Below are positions 41,109 to 50,974 of a stretch of 64,000 nt of DNA, piece by piece. Location of the stretch: assembly GCA_013823945.1 (NCBI GenBank), contig PNMZ01000001.1:682001-746000 (forward strand). Reading direction: 5' to 3'. Numbering within the stretch: the stretch's first letter is position 1; each line of letters starts with the position of its first letter. The stretch comes from a bacterium (lineage in GTDB: Bacteria > Armatimonadota > Fimbriimonadia > Fimbriimonadales > Fimbriimonadaceae). The translations under genes and the position numbers were made by a program. The notes beneath the pieces were generated by a model that saw nothing but the letters and a program-made list of their open reading frames with translations, was not told the origin of the DNA and did no database searches.

Positions 41109-43636
41109 GGACTAGATTTCTGGAACTCCCTCACTTTCTCAGAGTATTCACGAACAAGAGATTGGCTTTCAAGCAGGGAATGACTTTCAGCATAGATATG
41201 GAATGAAGGTTCGTATCCGTCAGGCAAGATCAGCACCCAAGATTGTTCGTCATAAAAACGAATTCCTTCAATTAGCTCCACCTTTTGGTTGGGGGGACTC
41301 AGCTCACCCAGCTGCCTCATCACACCACCTTTCGCTTCCCATGGGCAGTCAACGGATTGAAAAGCAAGGTGGAAATCGGGGAGGTCAGCGACTACTTCAC
41401 TCAATTTTCTTTCTTCGAGTTGTAAATATTTAGAAAGCAAAACCGTACTGAGAAGTCCGTCAAATCCTGCATGAAAGGCTGGGAAAATGAACCCTCCTTC
41501 GTCGTTACCCGCTAACGATACGGACTCGCCAACACTCGCAGCCATCAAGTCTCGAATTCCTGATTTGCAGCGCACAATTTCCGCTCCCTGACGCATCAGG
41601 AGTTCTTCTAATCGCTTCGGCGCTGTGACACTCATCGCAATTTTTCCAATATTGCCAAACTCTGCCATCAGTTGAGACATTGCGGCAAAGAGGGTGTTCC
41701 CGCTCAGAACAAGCCCCTGATCATCAACAACAATGATGTTCTCTCCCTCGTTCAGCATGAGAACACCTAGTTCGCATTGAACATTGGCCACGATTTGCTG
41801 CAAGTTCGCTAAGTGATCATTGATCTCCGAAGGCTTTCTTGGTGCCGAGCGAGCATCGTTATAGGCATTCAGAGCCAGCGCATCAATCCCTGCCTTGCCG
41901 AGAATTCCTGGAAAAATCGGACTGACCGAACTGTATCCATAATCGACAACGATTTTCGGTCGTCGCTCACCGATGTTTTTTGGAATCAACTTCAGTAGAC
42001 TACGGGAGTATTGTTCAACCGGTTGGTCAGCATCTTCAATGATCCCCAACCGCTCCGGATCCGTTCTGTGAAAATCTTCTCGGAAGAAAGCTGCTTCAAT
42101 TTTTCTCTCTTTATTTCGGTCAAGATATGCTCCCCGTTCATCTAAGCACTCGATAAGACTCAACCGGTTGTTCCCTGGTGATTTCCGGACACTGATTCCC
42201 GCCACAGCGGACGACTGACCCAACGCATGGCGAAAAACGGGCATCGGCTGCCCATGCATATCCGTCACTTGACAGCCGGTACTAAGAAGTGCCCCCATCA
42301 GGCTCCGTTTCAACATCCGACTGCTCCGCGCACTGTCACGAACCACCAAGACCTCTTTGCCTTCACCCAACGTCGACCCAAAGGCAAGTCCTAGCCGTGT
42401 CGCAAAGTCCGGCGTTAGTTCAATATTGCTCAGGCCCGCAACCCCGAGATCGCGGAATAGTGCCCCCCGCCATCGATTACCAACGACGAGCGACATCGTT
42501 ACAGTTGAACCTCGCTCGATCACCTTGTCGGGCCAGATCTTAACTTTTGACCGAATCGTGCTCCCGACATCAATAAGGGTTCGGTCACCGATGACAGATC
42601 CATCTTGAAGGCGACTATCTCGCTTGATCGTCACCCGAGAACCTACGATTGAACCGACGATTTCTGTATCAATTCCTGCGTAACTTCGATCCCACAAAAC
42701 ACTTCGCCGGATGGATGCACGCTCTTCTATCAAGCAGCTGTCGCCAATCACCGCACCAGGGCCAATCTTCGCCCCGCGTTTAATCCGAACATTGCTTCCA
42801 ATGCAAACAGGCTTTTTTAACGAGGCAGACTCATCAATGATCGTATTCTCACCAACCCAAACCCCTGGCTCAATCATCTCTCCGGGAACATCTAGTTTCG
42901 TTTTTCCATTCAGAAAGTCATCCTGGGCTTCTCGGTACTGCTCCAAAGTTCCGACATCGCACCAATATCCGTCCATGACATAGCCAAACATAGGAGCATC
43001 CTTTGCCAATAACTGCGGAAACACATCCTGACTCCAATCTGTTTTTGTCTTGGATTCAATCAAATCAAACACTTCGGGCTCCAAGATATAAATGCCAGTG
43101 TTGACTGTATCGCTAAACACTTCTCCCCAATCCGGCTTTTCCAGAAATCGATCAATCCGCCCGTCCGGCTTTGTCATAACGATGCCAAATTCGCGGGGAT
43201 TCGGCACTCTTGACAAAACTAGAGTCGCTACACTCCCATTATCACGGTGAAATCTGAGCGCATCTGCCAAATCACAATCAGTCAAGGCATCGCCACTAAT
43301 GATGATGAATGTGGAATCACGCAACAAAACTTCTGCTTGCTTCACACTGCCGGCGGTTCCTAGTGGAATATCCTCCAGTGAGTGGGTGATATTCACCCCA
43401 AGTTCTGACCCATCTCCAAAAGTTGTTTGGATTTCATCCGCCAAGTAGTGCAAAGTGGTGACAATATCAGTGATACCGTGTTGTTTTAAAAGCTGAATGA
43501 TATGCCACATGATGGGCCGGTTCGCGATCGGAACAAGCGGCTTGGGCAGGTTTACCGTGATTGGTCGCAGTCGGCTACCCTCACCTCCCGCCATCACGAC
43601 GGCTTTTATATGGTTCCCTCCCCTCTTTGTGCTCAT
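41105..43636 (-). CDS. NTP-transferase/phosphomannomutase fusion protein
   Basis: 843 residues. An N-terminal sugar nucleotidyltransferase (1-235, [27 protein letters not shown]) is followed by left-handed beta-helix hexapeptide repeats (about 255-370, IDVGSTI and [17 protein letters not shown]) and then a phosphohexomutase-like half (about 385-843). This architecture is known in mannose-1-phosphate guanylyltransferase-type fusions. In the mutase half the active-site loop, normally TxSHNP, reads SVRKSPGNN, so the phosphoserine is absent and the domain may be non-catalytic or regulatory. It is upstream of the deacetylase by a 4-base overlap and likely makes GDP-mannose or a similar NDP-sugar for surface polymers. 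Confidence 0.86.
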   Translation of the reverse strand: MSTKRGGNHIKAVVMAGGEGSRLRPITVNLPKPLVPIANRPIMWHIIQLLKQHGITDIVTTLHYLADEIQTTFGDGSELGVNITHSLEDIPLGTAGSVKQAEVLLRDSTFIIISGDALTDCDLADALRFHRDNGSVATLVLSRVPNPREFGIVMTKPDGRIDRFLEKPDWGEVFSDTVNTGIYILEPEVFDLIESKTKTDWSQDVFPQLLAKDAPMFGYVMDGYWCDVGTLEQYREAQDDFLNGKTKLDVPGEMIEPGVWVGENTIIDESASLKKPVCIGSNVRIKRGAKIGPGAVIGDSCLIEERASIRRSVLWDRSYAGIDTEIVGSIVGSRVTIKRDSRLQDGSVIGDRTLIDVGSTIRSKVKIWPDKVIERGSTVTMSLVVGNRWRGALFRDLGVAGLSNIELTPDFATRLGLAFGSTLGEGKEVLVVRDSARSSRMLKRSLMGALLSTGCQVTDMHGQPMPVFRHALGQSSAVAGISVRKSPGNNRLSLIECLDERGAYLDRNKERKIEAAFFREDFHRTDPERLGIIEDADQPVEQYSRSLLKLIPKNIGERRPKIVVDYGYSSVSPIFPGILGKAGIDALALNAYNDARSAPRKPSEINDHLANLQQIVANVQCELGVLMLNEGENIIVVDDQGLVLSGNTLFAAMSQLMAEFGNIGKIAMSVTAPKRLEELLMRQGAEIVRCKSGIRDLMAASVGESVSLAGNDEGGFIFPAFHAGFDGLLSTVLLSKYLQLEERKLSEVVADLPDFHLAFQSVDCPWEAKGGVMRQLGELSPPNQKVELIEGIRFYDEQSWVLILPDGYEPSFHIYAESHSLLESQSLVREYSEKVREFQKSSP

Positions 43637-43693
43637 ATCACCATATCCTAGTAGTTGGGACGTCGAACAGATTCCATTCGCGCCAGGGATGGG

Positions 43694-44599
43694 CTAATCG
43701 GATCTCTGTTCTTCGTGGAGTTCAACTTCCGCCCGTCTGACATGCCGGAGATCGGATAGAAGCGAGTCAATAGACTCCCGCCCCAAACTAGTGCGAAGCT
43801 CGGGAATTTCCGTCTTGGCAATGCGTGTTGATTCTTCAACCTCGTCGGCAAGTGATTTGAGCTGCTCTGCTAATCCCCGCGCTTGATCAAAGATCATAGG
43901 CGTTTGAGGACTGGAAAAACGATACTCCTTGGGATGCGTCGCCGTAACTTTGGCCAATCCTCGCAGAGCGTCTTCAATCTCTAGCCCAGCAAAATCATCA
44001 ATAACCGATTGAAAATCATCTTTGCGATTCTTGAGGGGCTCCCCAATACACTGCCGACAGAGAATGATCAACTCCGCCATAGCAAGGTCGGCTGCTTGGC
44101 TGGCTCGCTCTCGCAAAGCTGTCCAATGTTCAGGAATTTCACCGGCGTTCCACCGACCATCTTCAAAAGCGCGGTGAACGCGGCTCCAATGATAGGCTGA
44201 AGCTTCAATCAATTGCATCGCAACTGGATCCATGTGCTTAGGCAATTTCCGCTCCCGATCCAACTTGCGGAGTTCCATAATGACCCCAAACGCTTCATCG
44301 ATCAATCGCTCTTCAGGAGTTGCCTTTTTTGCGGACTGAGTTCCAACTTTTGATCCGTAACTGTAAAGGGCGATGAGCGCGGCGAAAAACGATGCAAAAG
44401 CAACAAATCCTGCGGGCGGCCCCATAAATCGCGCCCCAATCATCCAGACTCCCATCGCAACCACGGGAGCCCCAACCCCCGAGGCAAGACACCCCAAATT
44501 TTTCACCGCCGAGATGCGATCAATGATGGGACTGTTGTGGTTGTGGTCGATGTATCCCGCCGCATACGGGAAATCGCGTTTGAGTTTGCTGGACGCCAT
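43694..44599 (-). CDS. Two-helix membrane protein of unknown function
   Basis: 301 residues. A short N-terminal part precedes two adjacent membrane helices (LGCLASGVGAPVVAMGVWMIGA and AGFVAFASFFAALIALYSYG); the rest is soluble, helical and charged. No named family is recognised. The helical region has long amphipathic stretches with Glu/Arg (ARGLAEQLKSLADEVEESTRIAKTEIPELR). It lies 57 bases before the nucleotidyltransferase fusion in the same strand run. Start 44599 (MASSKLKRDFPYAAG) is chosen over the TTG at 44644. Confidence 0.6.
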   Translation of the reverse strand: MASSKLKRDFPYAAGYIDHNHNSPIIDRISAVKNLGCLASGVGAPVVAMGVWMIGARFMGPPAGFVAFASFFAALIALYSYGSKVGTQSAKKATPEERLIDEAFGVIMELRKLDRERKLPKHMDPVAMQLIEASAYHWSRVHRAFEDGRWNAGEIPEHWTALRERASQAADLAMAELIILCRQCIGEPLKNRKDDFQSVIDDFAGLEIEDALRGLAKVTATHPKEYRFSSPQTPMIFDQARGLAEQLKSLADEVEESTRIAKTEIPELRTSLGRESIDSLLSDLRHVRRAEVELHEEQRSD

Positions 44600-44653
44600 G
44601 GAGTTGTGAAGTAGCCCTAACCTATCACGTTTTGAGGTCAGCAAGGGTTCCGA

Positions 44654-46060
44654 CTACCGACGAATCGGGCCAGAAAGCCCCCCTCCGCCAGTCGAACCCG
44701 TTGTTCCTGTCGTTCCGCCCCCACCCGCGCCTCCACCAGGACGCTCGGGCAACTCATTCTCATCAATCATGACCGTCCCTTTCAGATTCTCCGCTTCCAT
44801 GTCATCCTCCCCTTTCTTGGTCGAAACCTGGAGGAAAGTAGCCGTCATATCGTCTCCGATTGAATTTCTTAATCTCACTAATTGCCCGGTCGCCGACCGG
44901 AGCACCAAGACGTCTTTCTCGCCGTCATACTCTGCCCGATGAGCTGTGACTTCTCGCCAGCTCATTCCTCCCAACTCTTGCCGAGCAAAAGGCTGAAGAG
45001 TTAATATGGCTTTTCTTTCACCTTTCCGATACCAATATTCAACTTGTCCCGCCGTCATCACAATCGGATATTGGCGAAGGTTTTCGGAAGATCGTTCAGG
45101 ATTATCGTTCGACCCACCGGGACGGGGCCTGGTTTGCGCAATTGATTCAGGAACTAAGGGCACAATTGGCGGAATTCCCGTTTCTTTGGGTGCCGAATCT
45201 TCCGGCTTAATCAACATATCTACGATGCGCCCGGTGAGGGTTGCTTTGCCGATTTTCCGCTCAATAACGGCTTTATCGCACTTAATATTGGCGTCAATTC
45301 CAAAATAAGTGACATTGCCTTCGGCCGTAACGATATCATTCTTGCGGTCATACACCATCTTATCCGCGGTGACGATCGTGTCCTTATCTTCGCCCCGAGC
45401 ATCGGTGTAAGTCATGATGTCGCTCTTGATACTCGACCGCTTAGCTTCAACTTTCCACGGCGTTCGTGCCTGGCCCTGAACAGCAACTGGCCCCACCCAA
45501 GTGATCAACCCCGTTTGAATTTCGTTCGTTTTGAGGAGGATCGTTACATCTTGACTTGTTAAATCGCCTCCCTCAAGTTTCCCCGTAACCGCCCCATTAA
45601 CAGCAACAATCTGCCCGGCGTGATCATATAGAAAACCTGCCGATTTCAGATCAATGCGTTTGTTCTTGATCCGAACCCCGCTTTTTGCCAAAAGTGATTT
45701 GGAATATGTGCCGTATTCGGCTTCTCCGGCTTCAAACTGATACTCTCCATTCTCACGGTCGTAAAATTTTCCACCGGAGATCTTCTTTAGTTCGATCGTA
45801 CTCCGATCAGAAAAGATGCGAGCATCCGCTACCAGGGCTTCGGTGACCAGACGATCTCCCAAATACGACTTGATCTGGAAGTCTTTAATCAGCACGCCAT
45901 CTTGATCAGTCAGACCGACTTCTTGATCCCGAAATCCAGCAAGAGCATCGCGTTCGATGACCCCTTCAACGAACTGCCATGCCCCAATCGTTGCCGCGAG
46001 AAAGGCAATCCATCCACCCCAACTCAGGGCGTCTGCTTTAATTGAGCGTAATTTGAACAC
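44654..46060 (-). CDS. LptC/OstA-like membrane-anchored protein
   Basis: 468 residues with one N-terminal membrane helix (ALSWGGWIAFLAATIGAWQF) and a long beta-rich periplasmic part. The repeated style LTDQDGVLIKDFQIKSYL, TADKMVYDRKNDIVTAEGNVTYFG and CDKAVIERKIGKATLTG is that of LptC and LptA/OstA beta-jellyroll proteins, which carry lipopolysaccharide between membranes. The C-terminus is a Gly/Thr-rich tail (GGGAGGGGTTGTTGSTGGGG). Whether it carries LPS or another polymer is not known; other Lpt genes are not near. It overlaps the upstream lipoprotein gene by 23 bases and sits in the envelope run. Confidence 0.75.
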   Translation of the reverse strand: MFKLRSIKADALSWGGWIAFLAATIGAWQFVEGVIERDALAGFRDQEVGLTDQDGVLIKDFQIKSYLGDRLVTEALVADARIFSDRSTIELKKISGGKFYDRENGEYQFEAGEAEYGTYSKSLLAKSGVRIKNKRIDLKSAGFLYDHAGQIVAVNGAVTGKLEGGDLTSQDVTILLKTNEIQTGLITWVGPVAVQGQARTPWKVEAKRSSIKSDIMTYTDARGEDKDTIVTADKMVYDRKNDIVTAEGNVTYFGIDANIKCDKAVIERKIGKATLTGRIVDMLIKPEDSAPKETGIPPIVPLVPESIAQTRPRPGGSNDNPERSSENLRQYPIVMTAGQVEYWYRKGERKAILTLQPFARQELGGMSWREVTAHRAEYDGEKDVLVLRSATGQLVRLRNSIGDDMTATFLQVSTKKGEDDMEAENLKGTVMIDENELPERPGGGAGGGGTTGTTGSTGGGGLSGPIRR

Positions 46061-46907
46061 TGGTCAATGAATTGACGTTTGGAACCACCAAGTTGGTTGT
46101 GCCACTTTGAGAACCAAGGGTCGCCGTAACCGTGTAAGTACCGGCGGGAACCCAAAACTTGAATGCACCAAGCCCGTCTGCAGTTCCCGTCCTGATGACC
46201 GATGTACCGTCTAGAACTCGAACCGTTGCTCCAGCCCCGCCATTGGTTATTGAACCACTCACATTCGTTGGCAGGGGAGGAGGGACATTGCTACCAGTCG
46301 GCACCATCGAAATCGTACCAACGTCAACAATTCCGCTCGTCGGGCCAGAAGGAGGATTGAAGAACGACGTAAAGTAGCTTGTGCGCTCAACTGTTCCTTG
46401 GAGACCAAGAAAAACACTCAACGTGCTTGAAGAAAAAGCAACTTGAGTCACCGAGAACCGACCATCCGCACCTGAAGTGGCAAATCTACCGGCGATCCTG
46501 ACAGTTGCACCTGCAATCGGAGCGGCACTTGTTGAATCAAGCAATCTCCCAGAAACCGTTACTTCTTCGGCACCAATGTAAAGATCACCAAGGTCTACGT
46601 CGGAGCTACTCGTCGGAATCGTAAATGTTCGAACGATCGGAGACCCACCCGTCGGTGTGTATGTCACCGTCAGTTGGCTCGAGCCCGCCGGGACGGTCAT
46701 ACTGAAATAGCCATCAATTTGATCAGTCAAGGCTGAAGCATCCCCAATTCGAACCGTTGCCGGGGGTGTAGGTGAAGAACCAGTCTCAATCAAGACAACG
46801 TTGCCCACAACTTCGATATTGCCCGCTGCAGTTCCACCACCGCCTCCTCCACATCCGAGAATCACGGCAATCGCTACGACAACGAGTCCAATCAGCCAAC
46901 GATTCAT
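46038..46907 (-). CDS. Lipoprotein with carboxypeptidase-regulatory-like domains
   Basis: 289 residues. The signal MNRWLIGLVVVAIAVILGC ends in a lipobox with Cys19, followed by a short Gly-rich run. Two or three CarboxypepD-reg-like beta-sandwich domains follow (VVLIETGSS..PATVRIGDASALTDQIDGYFSM; VSGRLLDSTSAAPIAGATVRIAG; VSGSITNGGAGATVRVLDGTSVI). These domains usually act as rigid spacers on cell-surface proteins. ATG 46907 overlaps the stop of the 908-residue protein by ATGA; the ATG at 46997 is rejected because it loses the signal. Confidence 0.72.
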   Translation of the reverse strand: MNRWLIGLVVVAIAVILGCGGGGGGTAAGNIEVVGNVVLIETGSSPTPPATVRIGDASALTDQIDGYFSMTVPAGSSQLTVTYTPTGGSPIVRTFTIPTSSSDVDLGDLYIGAEEVTVSGRLLDSTSAAPIAGATVRIAGRFATSGADGRFSVTQVAFSSSTLSVFLGLQGTVERTSYFTSFFNPPSGPTSGIVDVGTISMVPTGSNVPPPLPTNVSGSITNGGAGATVRVLDGTSVIRTGTADGLGAFKFWVPAGTYTVTATLGSQSGTTNLVVPNVNSLTSVQITLN

Positions 46908-49630
46908 CGATTCAACCAACTCATAGTCATTTCCGTTGCCGGGGCCGTGAACCAGAACGTTCCACCTGGTACCAAATTTGTCGCTCCACCCGGCCAATTG
47001 ATCGAGAAAGTCGTCGATCCAAGCAGAGCCGTGGAGCGAACTGAGTACCGCTGGCCTGGAATCAATCCGATTAACTTAACGGAGTAGGGTGTCATTCGCT
47101 GAAGAGGTCGAATATCTCGATAGAGAGGTGAACCGTTCATGCTCGCTGATTGGAATCCTCCAGGTCCTGTCGGCAGGGGTTCGTCCTGAGCATCCGCGCC
47201 TACCGAAGCACCTGAGTTCTGCCCAATTTCAATGACGGAGTAATGTCCGCGATCCGACCCAAATTCTAATCGATTTCGCCATGGGGTGACTGCAGGGAAC
47301 CACCTATTCCAAGGGTTTCGAGTCGGTGCGACCGATTCCGCGCGGGACAGCCCACCTGCGACCCCCCTGCTTCTCGAACTTGAACCAAAGATCACTACTG
47401 CACCTTCATTGGAAAGTGCGCGCATGAAATAAGCTTGCCCAGGAACCAATGACGTCACTGGGACAAGTGTTCCCAAATCGGGATTGACCGGATCAGGTGA
47501 AAACCCAAAGACCGTTGAACCAACCGTCACGTTGATGGACTGAGTCCAAGTAGAGATGGCTTGCGTAGTTGTCGTCACAAGCAAGTCGGCGGGCGAAACA
47601 GGAGATGATCCTGGTACCGAAATCAGATTCCAACCAGGTAACAAACTGACCGCCAAAGGCGTTGCTTCACTCGTTCGGCCCCGGATCGAAACCGAGGTGT
47701 TAACGCCTGGGCGCATGAAGTAACCTAGGCCCTGTCTCGTTTCGCCTTCATCCGGAAACAGAACATATCGACCATTGAATGGATTCCATCGCGCAAATAA
47801 AAGTGCCGATGGAGCGATCCCGGTCACGGTTGCAGGATCGGCTCGATACGGCTCAATCGGAGTCGAAAAGCCTTGCATTCGTGCCAGCAGGTTCGTAGAA
47901 AATGTTGAAAATGAACCTGCAGACCGCAAATCAACGGCGAGATCACCTCGCCCTTTGTTGATCAAGGATGTTTGGAGGACTTGCTGATTTGTCGAGTTAC
48001 GAACCTCTAACGTCACTTGTTGTTCGAGTGCAAAATTGGGGTTCGTAATCGTTCCGCCAAATGCCCGACCAATGACTGGGAAGACAACCGAACCTCCGGA
48101 ATAAGTGAGCCGAATTTGGAGGCCCGCTGGATTTGTATCAAAACCGACGAGAGTTCCATAAAAGTTGTTCGGCGTGGGATTTGCTCCCGTTGAGTAGGCC
48201 CCCGCCGGCAAATAGAGTCGCACATTTTTGCCCTGGAACGGCAGGTCAACCGCAACGCGATAAATGGAATTGTTGCCTTCATCCGCCAAGAAATTGGGAA
48301 CGACTGAACCGTAGCCACCATTGAGCGGAATCACATCATCCTGAGCCGAAGTAAAGAAGCGAGAGAAGTCACTCCGCCAATAGATCGGATAACTCGTTCC
48401 GTTCAAAAGCGTTTCATTGCCAAGACTGTCTGTTCGGAATGCGTTGAGAATAACTCCAAAAACTCCGAAGTCATTTGAAGCAGGCGTGGCATCAAAGGGA
48501 AATGCTTCAGGAACGATCTTTAATCCCGCTCCCCGGCTGGGATCCAATATTGACTGCCTTTGCGCCCACTCGGCAAAAGAAAGCCCCTCGATCGTCGCAT
48601 TTGAGCTACCGGCAAGTATGTCAAGAATTCCTTGTCCCAGGCTGAGCAGTCCAGATTCTGTTTGATAAATCGCCGGATTCAGTTGGTAGTACTGATTGAA
48701 TAAGGGAATGAAACCGGGATATTGGGTAAGCACCTTAGCCCAAGCTGTTCCCGCCATTTTGTATCTAAGCAGGTAGATACCTCCCGTGCTTCCACCCGCT
48801 GGGAGCGGTGCGGTCAGCAAATTGGGAGCGATGAAAGTTGGCGCACCCAGACCCGGGTAGTTACTCCAGTCGTATCCGCGACTATTGTCGTACAAGCTAT
48901 CCAGAGTTTGTTCTACAGAGCTTGCCGTTGAATTTGGAATGGCTCCGGGAACTCGGGAGACCCTCATGGTTGCCGCTCGAACAAAACCTTCCGAATAGGC
49001 ATCGAAAGCGTATTGACGGTCACCCATATAAGCAAGAAGGAGAGTGTGGATGAAGTTGACGCCCGCGCTTGTCGCGCTGAGATAGACCGGGAACCTGATC
49101 TCCGGACCGTTCACTCCGTTTGGAATATAAAACCCTCCGGAGACGGCTTGCCGGGCGGGGATATCTGCATCGTAGTTCAAAACACGAACCACACCTCCCA
49201 CATAGGGGGTTCCAAAGACACCATTCATCGCGGTCTTGGCCGAGGAGAATGTATTTTCAAGCTGAGTGCGATAGTCGGCAGGGAAGGCACGCGAGCCACT
49301 CGTTTCAAATTGAAGCGTGATATCGTTTGCCTCAGGGCCTCGAGTTGCCGAGCGATTGCGTACGGGGAGGGCTCGCCCGTTCTGCATCAAAATGACCCGT
49401 GTGGGCATCGAAAACGTGACGTTCGATTCTTCGAGATCAAGCCGGTTTCGGCTCAAGATTGCCATACGATTATTGAAATTGCGAACCGCATTCTCCGCCA
49501 AAACTCCGTATTCATCGGTATTGCGCGCTTGACTCACGTCAACAAACAAATCCGTTGCAAATGCGCTTGGAATCAATCCCCCAAGAAGAAGGGCGACCAA
49601 AGTCGCCCTCAATGTCTTTCCAATCATCAT
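46904..49630 (-). CDS. Large secreted protein of unknown function
   Basis: 908 residues with a signal peptide ending near SAFATDL. The first third includes NFIHTLLLAYMGD and DAYSEGFVRAATM, which recall the shape of a zinc-protease helix but lack HExxH, so it is not called a protease. The rest is beta-rich with repeated GWNLISVPGSS and GKNVRLYLPAGAYSTG-like stretches and proline-rich linkers; near the end is LIPGQRYSVRSTALLG. No family is recognised. It is flanked by two lipoproteins with 4-7 base spacing and belongs to the surface assembly run. Start 49630 or 49627; the upstream ATG at 49744 overlaps the previous gene. Confidence 0.6.
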   Translation of the reverse strand: MMIGKTLRATLVALLLGGLIPSAFATDLFVDVSQARNTDEYGVLAENAVRNFNNRMAILSRNRLDLEESNVTFSMPTRVILMQNGRALPVRNRSATRGPEANDITLQFETSGSRAFPADYRTQLENTFSSAKTAMNGVFGTPYVGGVVRVLNYDADIPARQAVSGGFYIPNGVNGPEIRFPVYLSATSAGVNFIHTLLLAYMGDRQYAFDAYSEGFVRAATMRVSRVPGAIPNSTASSVEQTLDSLYDNSRGYDWSNYPGLGAPTFIAPNLLTAPLPAGGSTGGIYLLRYKMAGTAWAKVLTQYPGFIPLFNQYYQLNPAIYQTESGLLSLGQGILDILAGSSNATIEGLSFAEWAQRQSILDPSRGAGLKIVPEAFPFDATPASNDFGVFGVILNAFRTDSLGNETLLNGTSYPIYWRSDFSRFFTSAQDDVIPLNGGYGSVVPNFLADEGNNSIYRVAVDLPFQGKNVRLYLPAGAYSTGANPTPNNFYGTLVGFDTNPAGLQIRLTYSGGSVVFPVIGRAFGGTITNPNFALEQQVTLEVRNSTNQQVLQTSLINKGRGDLAVDLRSAGSFSTFSTNLLARMQGFSTPIEPYRADPATVTGIAPSALLFARWNPFNGRYVLFPDEGETRQGLGYFMRPGVNTSVSIRGRTSEATPLAVSLLPGWNLISVPGSSPVSPADLLVTTTTQAISTWTQSINVTVGSTVFGFSPDPVNPDLGTLVPVTSLVPGQAYFMRALSNEGAVVIFGSSSRSRGVAGGLSRAESVAPTRNPWNRWFPAVTPWRNRLEFGSDRGHYSVIEIGQNSGASVGADAQDEPLPTGPGGFQSASMNGSPLYRDIRPLQRMTPYSVKLIGLIPGQRYSVRSTALLGSTTFSINWPGGATNLVPGGTFWFTAPATEMTMSWLNR

Positions 49631-49637
49631 GAGTGCT

Positions 49638-50930
49638 CTAAGGAACGAACGTTCCAATCTGGCTAATCGTTCGGCTCTCTGCGCCATTCGCGATTCCCAG
49701 AACGATGTAATAGTATGTCCTTCCGTTTTGTAGAGGAGGGCCATCGTACACGTACGCGAGACCTGTCAGACCAGCCCGGACGAAAATTTCTGAAGTTCCG
49801 CCCGTTGGGAATCGGTCGAAAATATAGACTTCGTACTCGGTCGCTCCAGATCCACCCTGCCAGCTGAATCTGGGACCTGAAGTAACCGCATTGATGTTGA
49901 GAAGACCAAGGGTGTTCAAAACGATGCGGTTGCTCAGATTACTCTCGGAATTGTTGAAGTCAGGATACAACGTCGCGACAGTCGAAAATGCGTAGCTATA
50001 CGTTGTGAATGGCTCCAAGCCAATATCAACGTAATAGTCCGCAAGAGGATCAAAGGAAAGATCAATCGCGCTGACCGAGCCGGATGCTCCGAATCCCCGA
50101 TAGACGTTGAACCCGAGTAAATCTGGGAAGCGAATCACGTTCCAACCAAAGTTGGCCTCGACGATCATATCCGATCGCAAAGCTCGAGTTGTCGCTTGCT
50201 GGGGTGCTTCCGATCCGCCGAATTTTGACTTAGCCCACGCCAAGGCATTCCCATTTTCGCCCCTCGTTGCATCAGGATGCGAAGTGTATGTATAGGCATA
50301 GGTGATTGCAGGTGGATTCATGGACGGAAGTCCAGGATCACCCAGCACAAAATTGACCGTTCTGTCCTGTCTAACCCCGAGCGTAAAACCCGTTTGGTCG
50401 CTCCTAAACCCTCGACCAGTCGCGCTGAGCGTCATCGCCCCCGGCGGGACGTCACGCATCACATACTCACCACTGTCATTGGTTACAGCACGGATACTCG
50501 AACCAGAACCGACATACGCAAAAACACTAGCTCCTTGGAGCAAAAAACCCTGGCGGTCTCGCACGGTTCCGCGTAATACGCCCACCTCGTTCTCGGGGGC
50601 AACGATGACATTCACATTATTTTGTTGGGTATCCGTCAGATTGAATATTGTCGTACGCCCAACGTACTTTGTGCCATTCACAAATGCCTCGGCCACAACC
50701 TCGACATCGCCCGCCGGAAGGTTTTCCAGAGCAAAAGCTCCCGTTGACGTCGTCTGGGTTCGAACCCGATTCGATTCAACGGTCGCGTCTCGAAGAGGAT
50801 TAAATGCTTTGTCAAGCACAGATCCTGTGACAGTTGAAGTCTTGGGCCCCTGGTCTCCTCCGCATCCAACAAGGCCAACTCCCAACGATCCAACGACCAA
50901 GAAAAGCAGCGCATTCAGTCCAAATTTCAT
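49638..50930 (-). CDS. Lipoprotein with carboxypeptidase-regulatory domains and Fn3-like end
   Basis: 430 residues. The signal peptide ends in the lipobox LVGC with Cys23. Two carboxypeptidase-regulatory-like beta-sandwich domains follow (VTGSVLDKAFNPLRDATVES, and LRGTVRDRQGFLLQGASVFAYV with GEYVMRDVPPGAMTLSATG), then longer beta-rich parts with GLEPFTTYSYAFSTVATL and NGRTYYYIVLGIANGAESR that resemble fibronectin type III domains. Function unknown, probably a cell-surface attachment or structural protein. It follows the barrel gene by 44 bases and overlaps no gene. Confidence 0.68.
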   Translation of the reverse strand: MKFGLNALLFLVVGSLGVGLVGCGGDQGPKTSTVTGSVLDKAFNPLRDATVESNRVRTQTTSTGAFALENLPAGDVEVVAEAFVNGTKYVGRTTIFNLTDTQQNNVNVIVAPENEVGVLRGTVRDRQGFLLQGASVFAYVGSGSSIRAVTNDSGEYVMRDVPPGAMTLSATGRGFRSDQTGFTLGVRQDRTVNFVLGDPGLPSMNPPAITYAYTYTSHPDATRGENGNALAWAKSKFGGSEAPQQATTRALRSDMIVEANFGWNVIRFPDLLGFNVYRGFGASGSVSAIDLSFDPLADYYVDIGLEPFTTYSYAFSTVATLYPDFNNSESNLSNRIVLNTLGLLNINAVTSGPRFSWQGGSGATEYEVYIFDRFPTGGTSEIFVRAGLTGLAYVYDGPPLQNGRTYYYIVLGIANGAESRTISQIGTFVP

Positions 50931-50974
50931 TGCAAAATCACTCCAACCTATAAACGCTTGATTGAACCTCAGCG

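Noticed and set aside
41105-43636. Pseudogene because of the lost mutase serine
   Set aside because: The frame is intact over 843 residues and the nucleotidyltransferase motifs are complete; such mutase domains occur in other fusions.
46904-49630. Zinc metalloprotease
   Set aside because: There is no HExxH motif, only a similarly spaced HTLLLAY.
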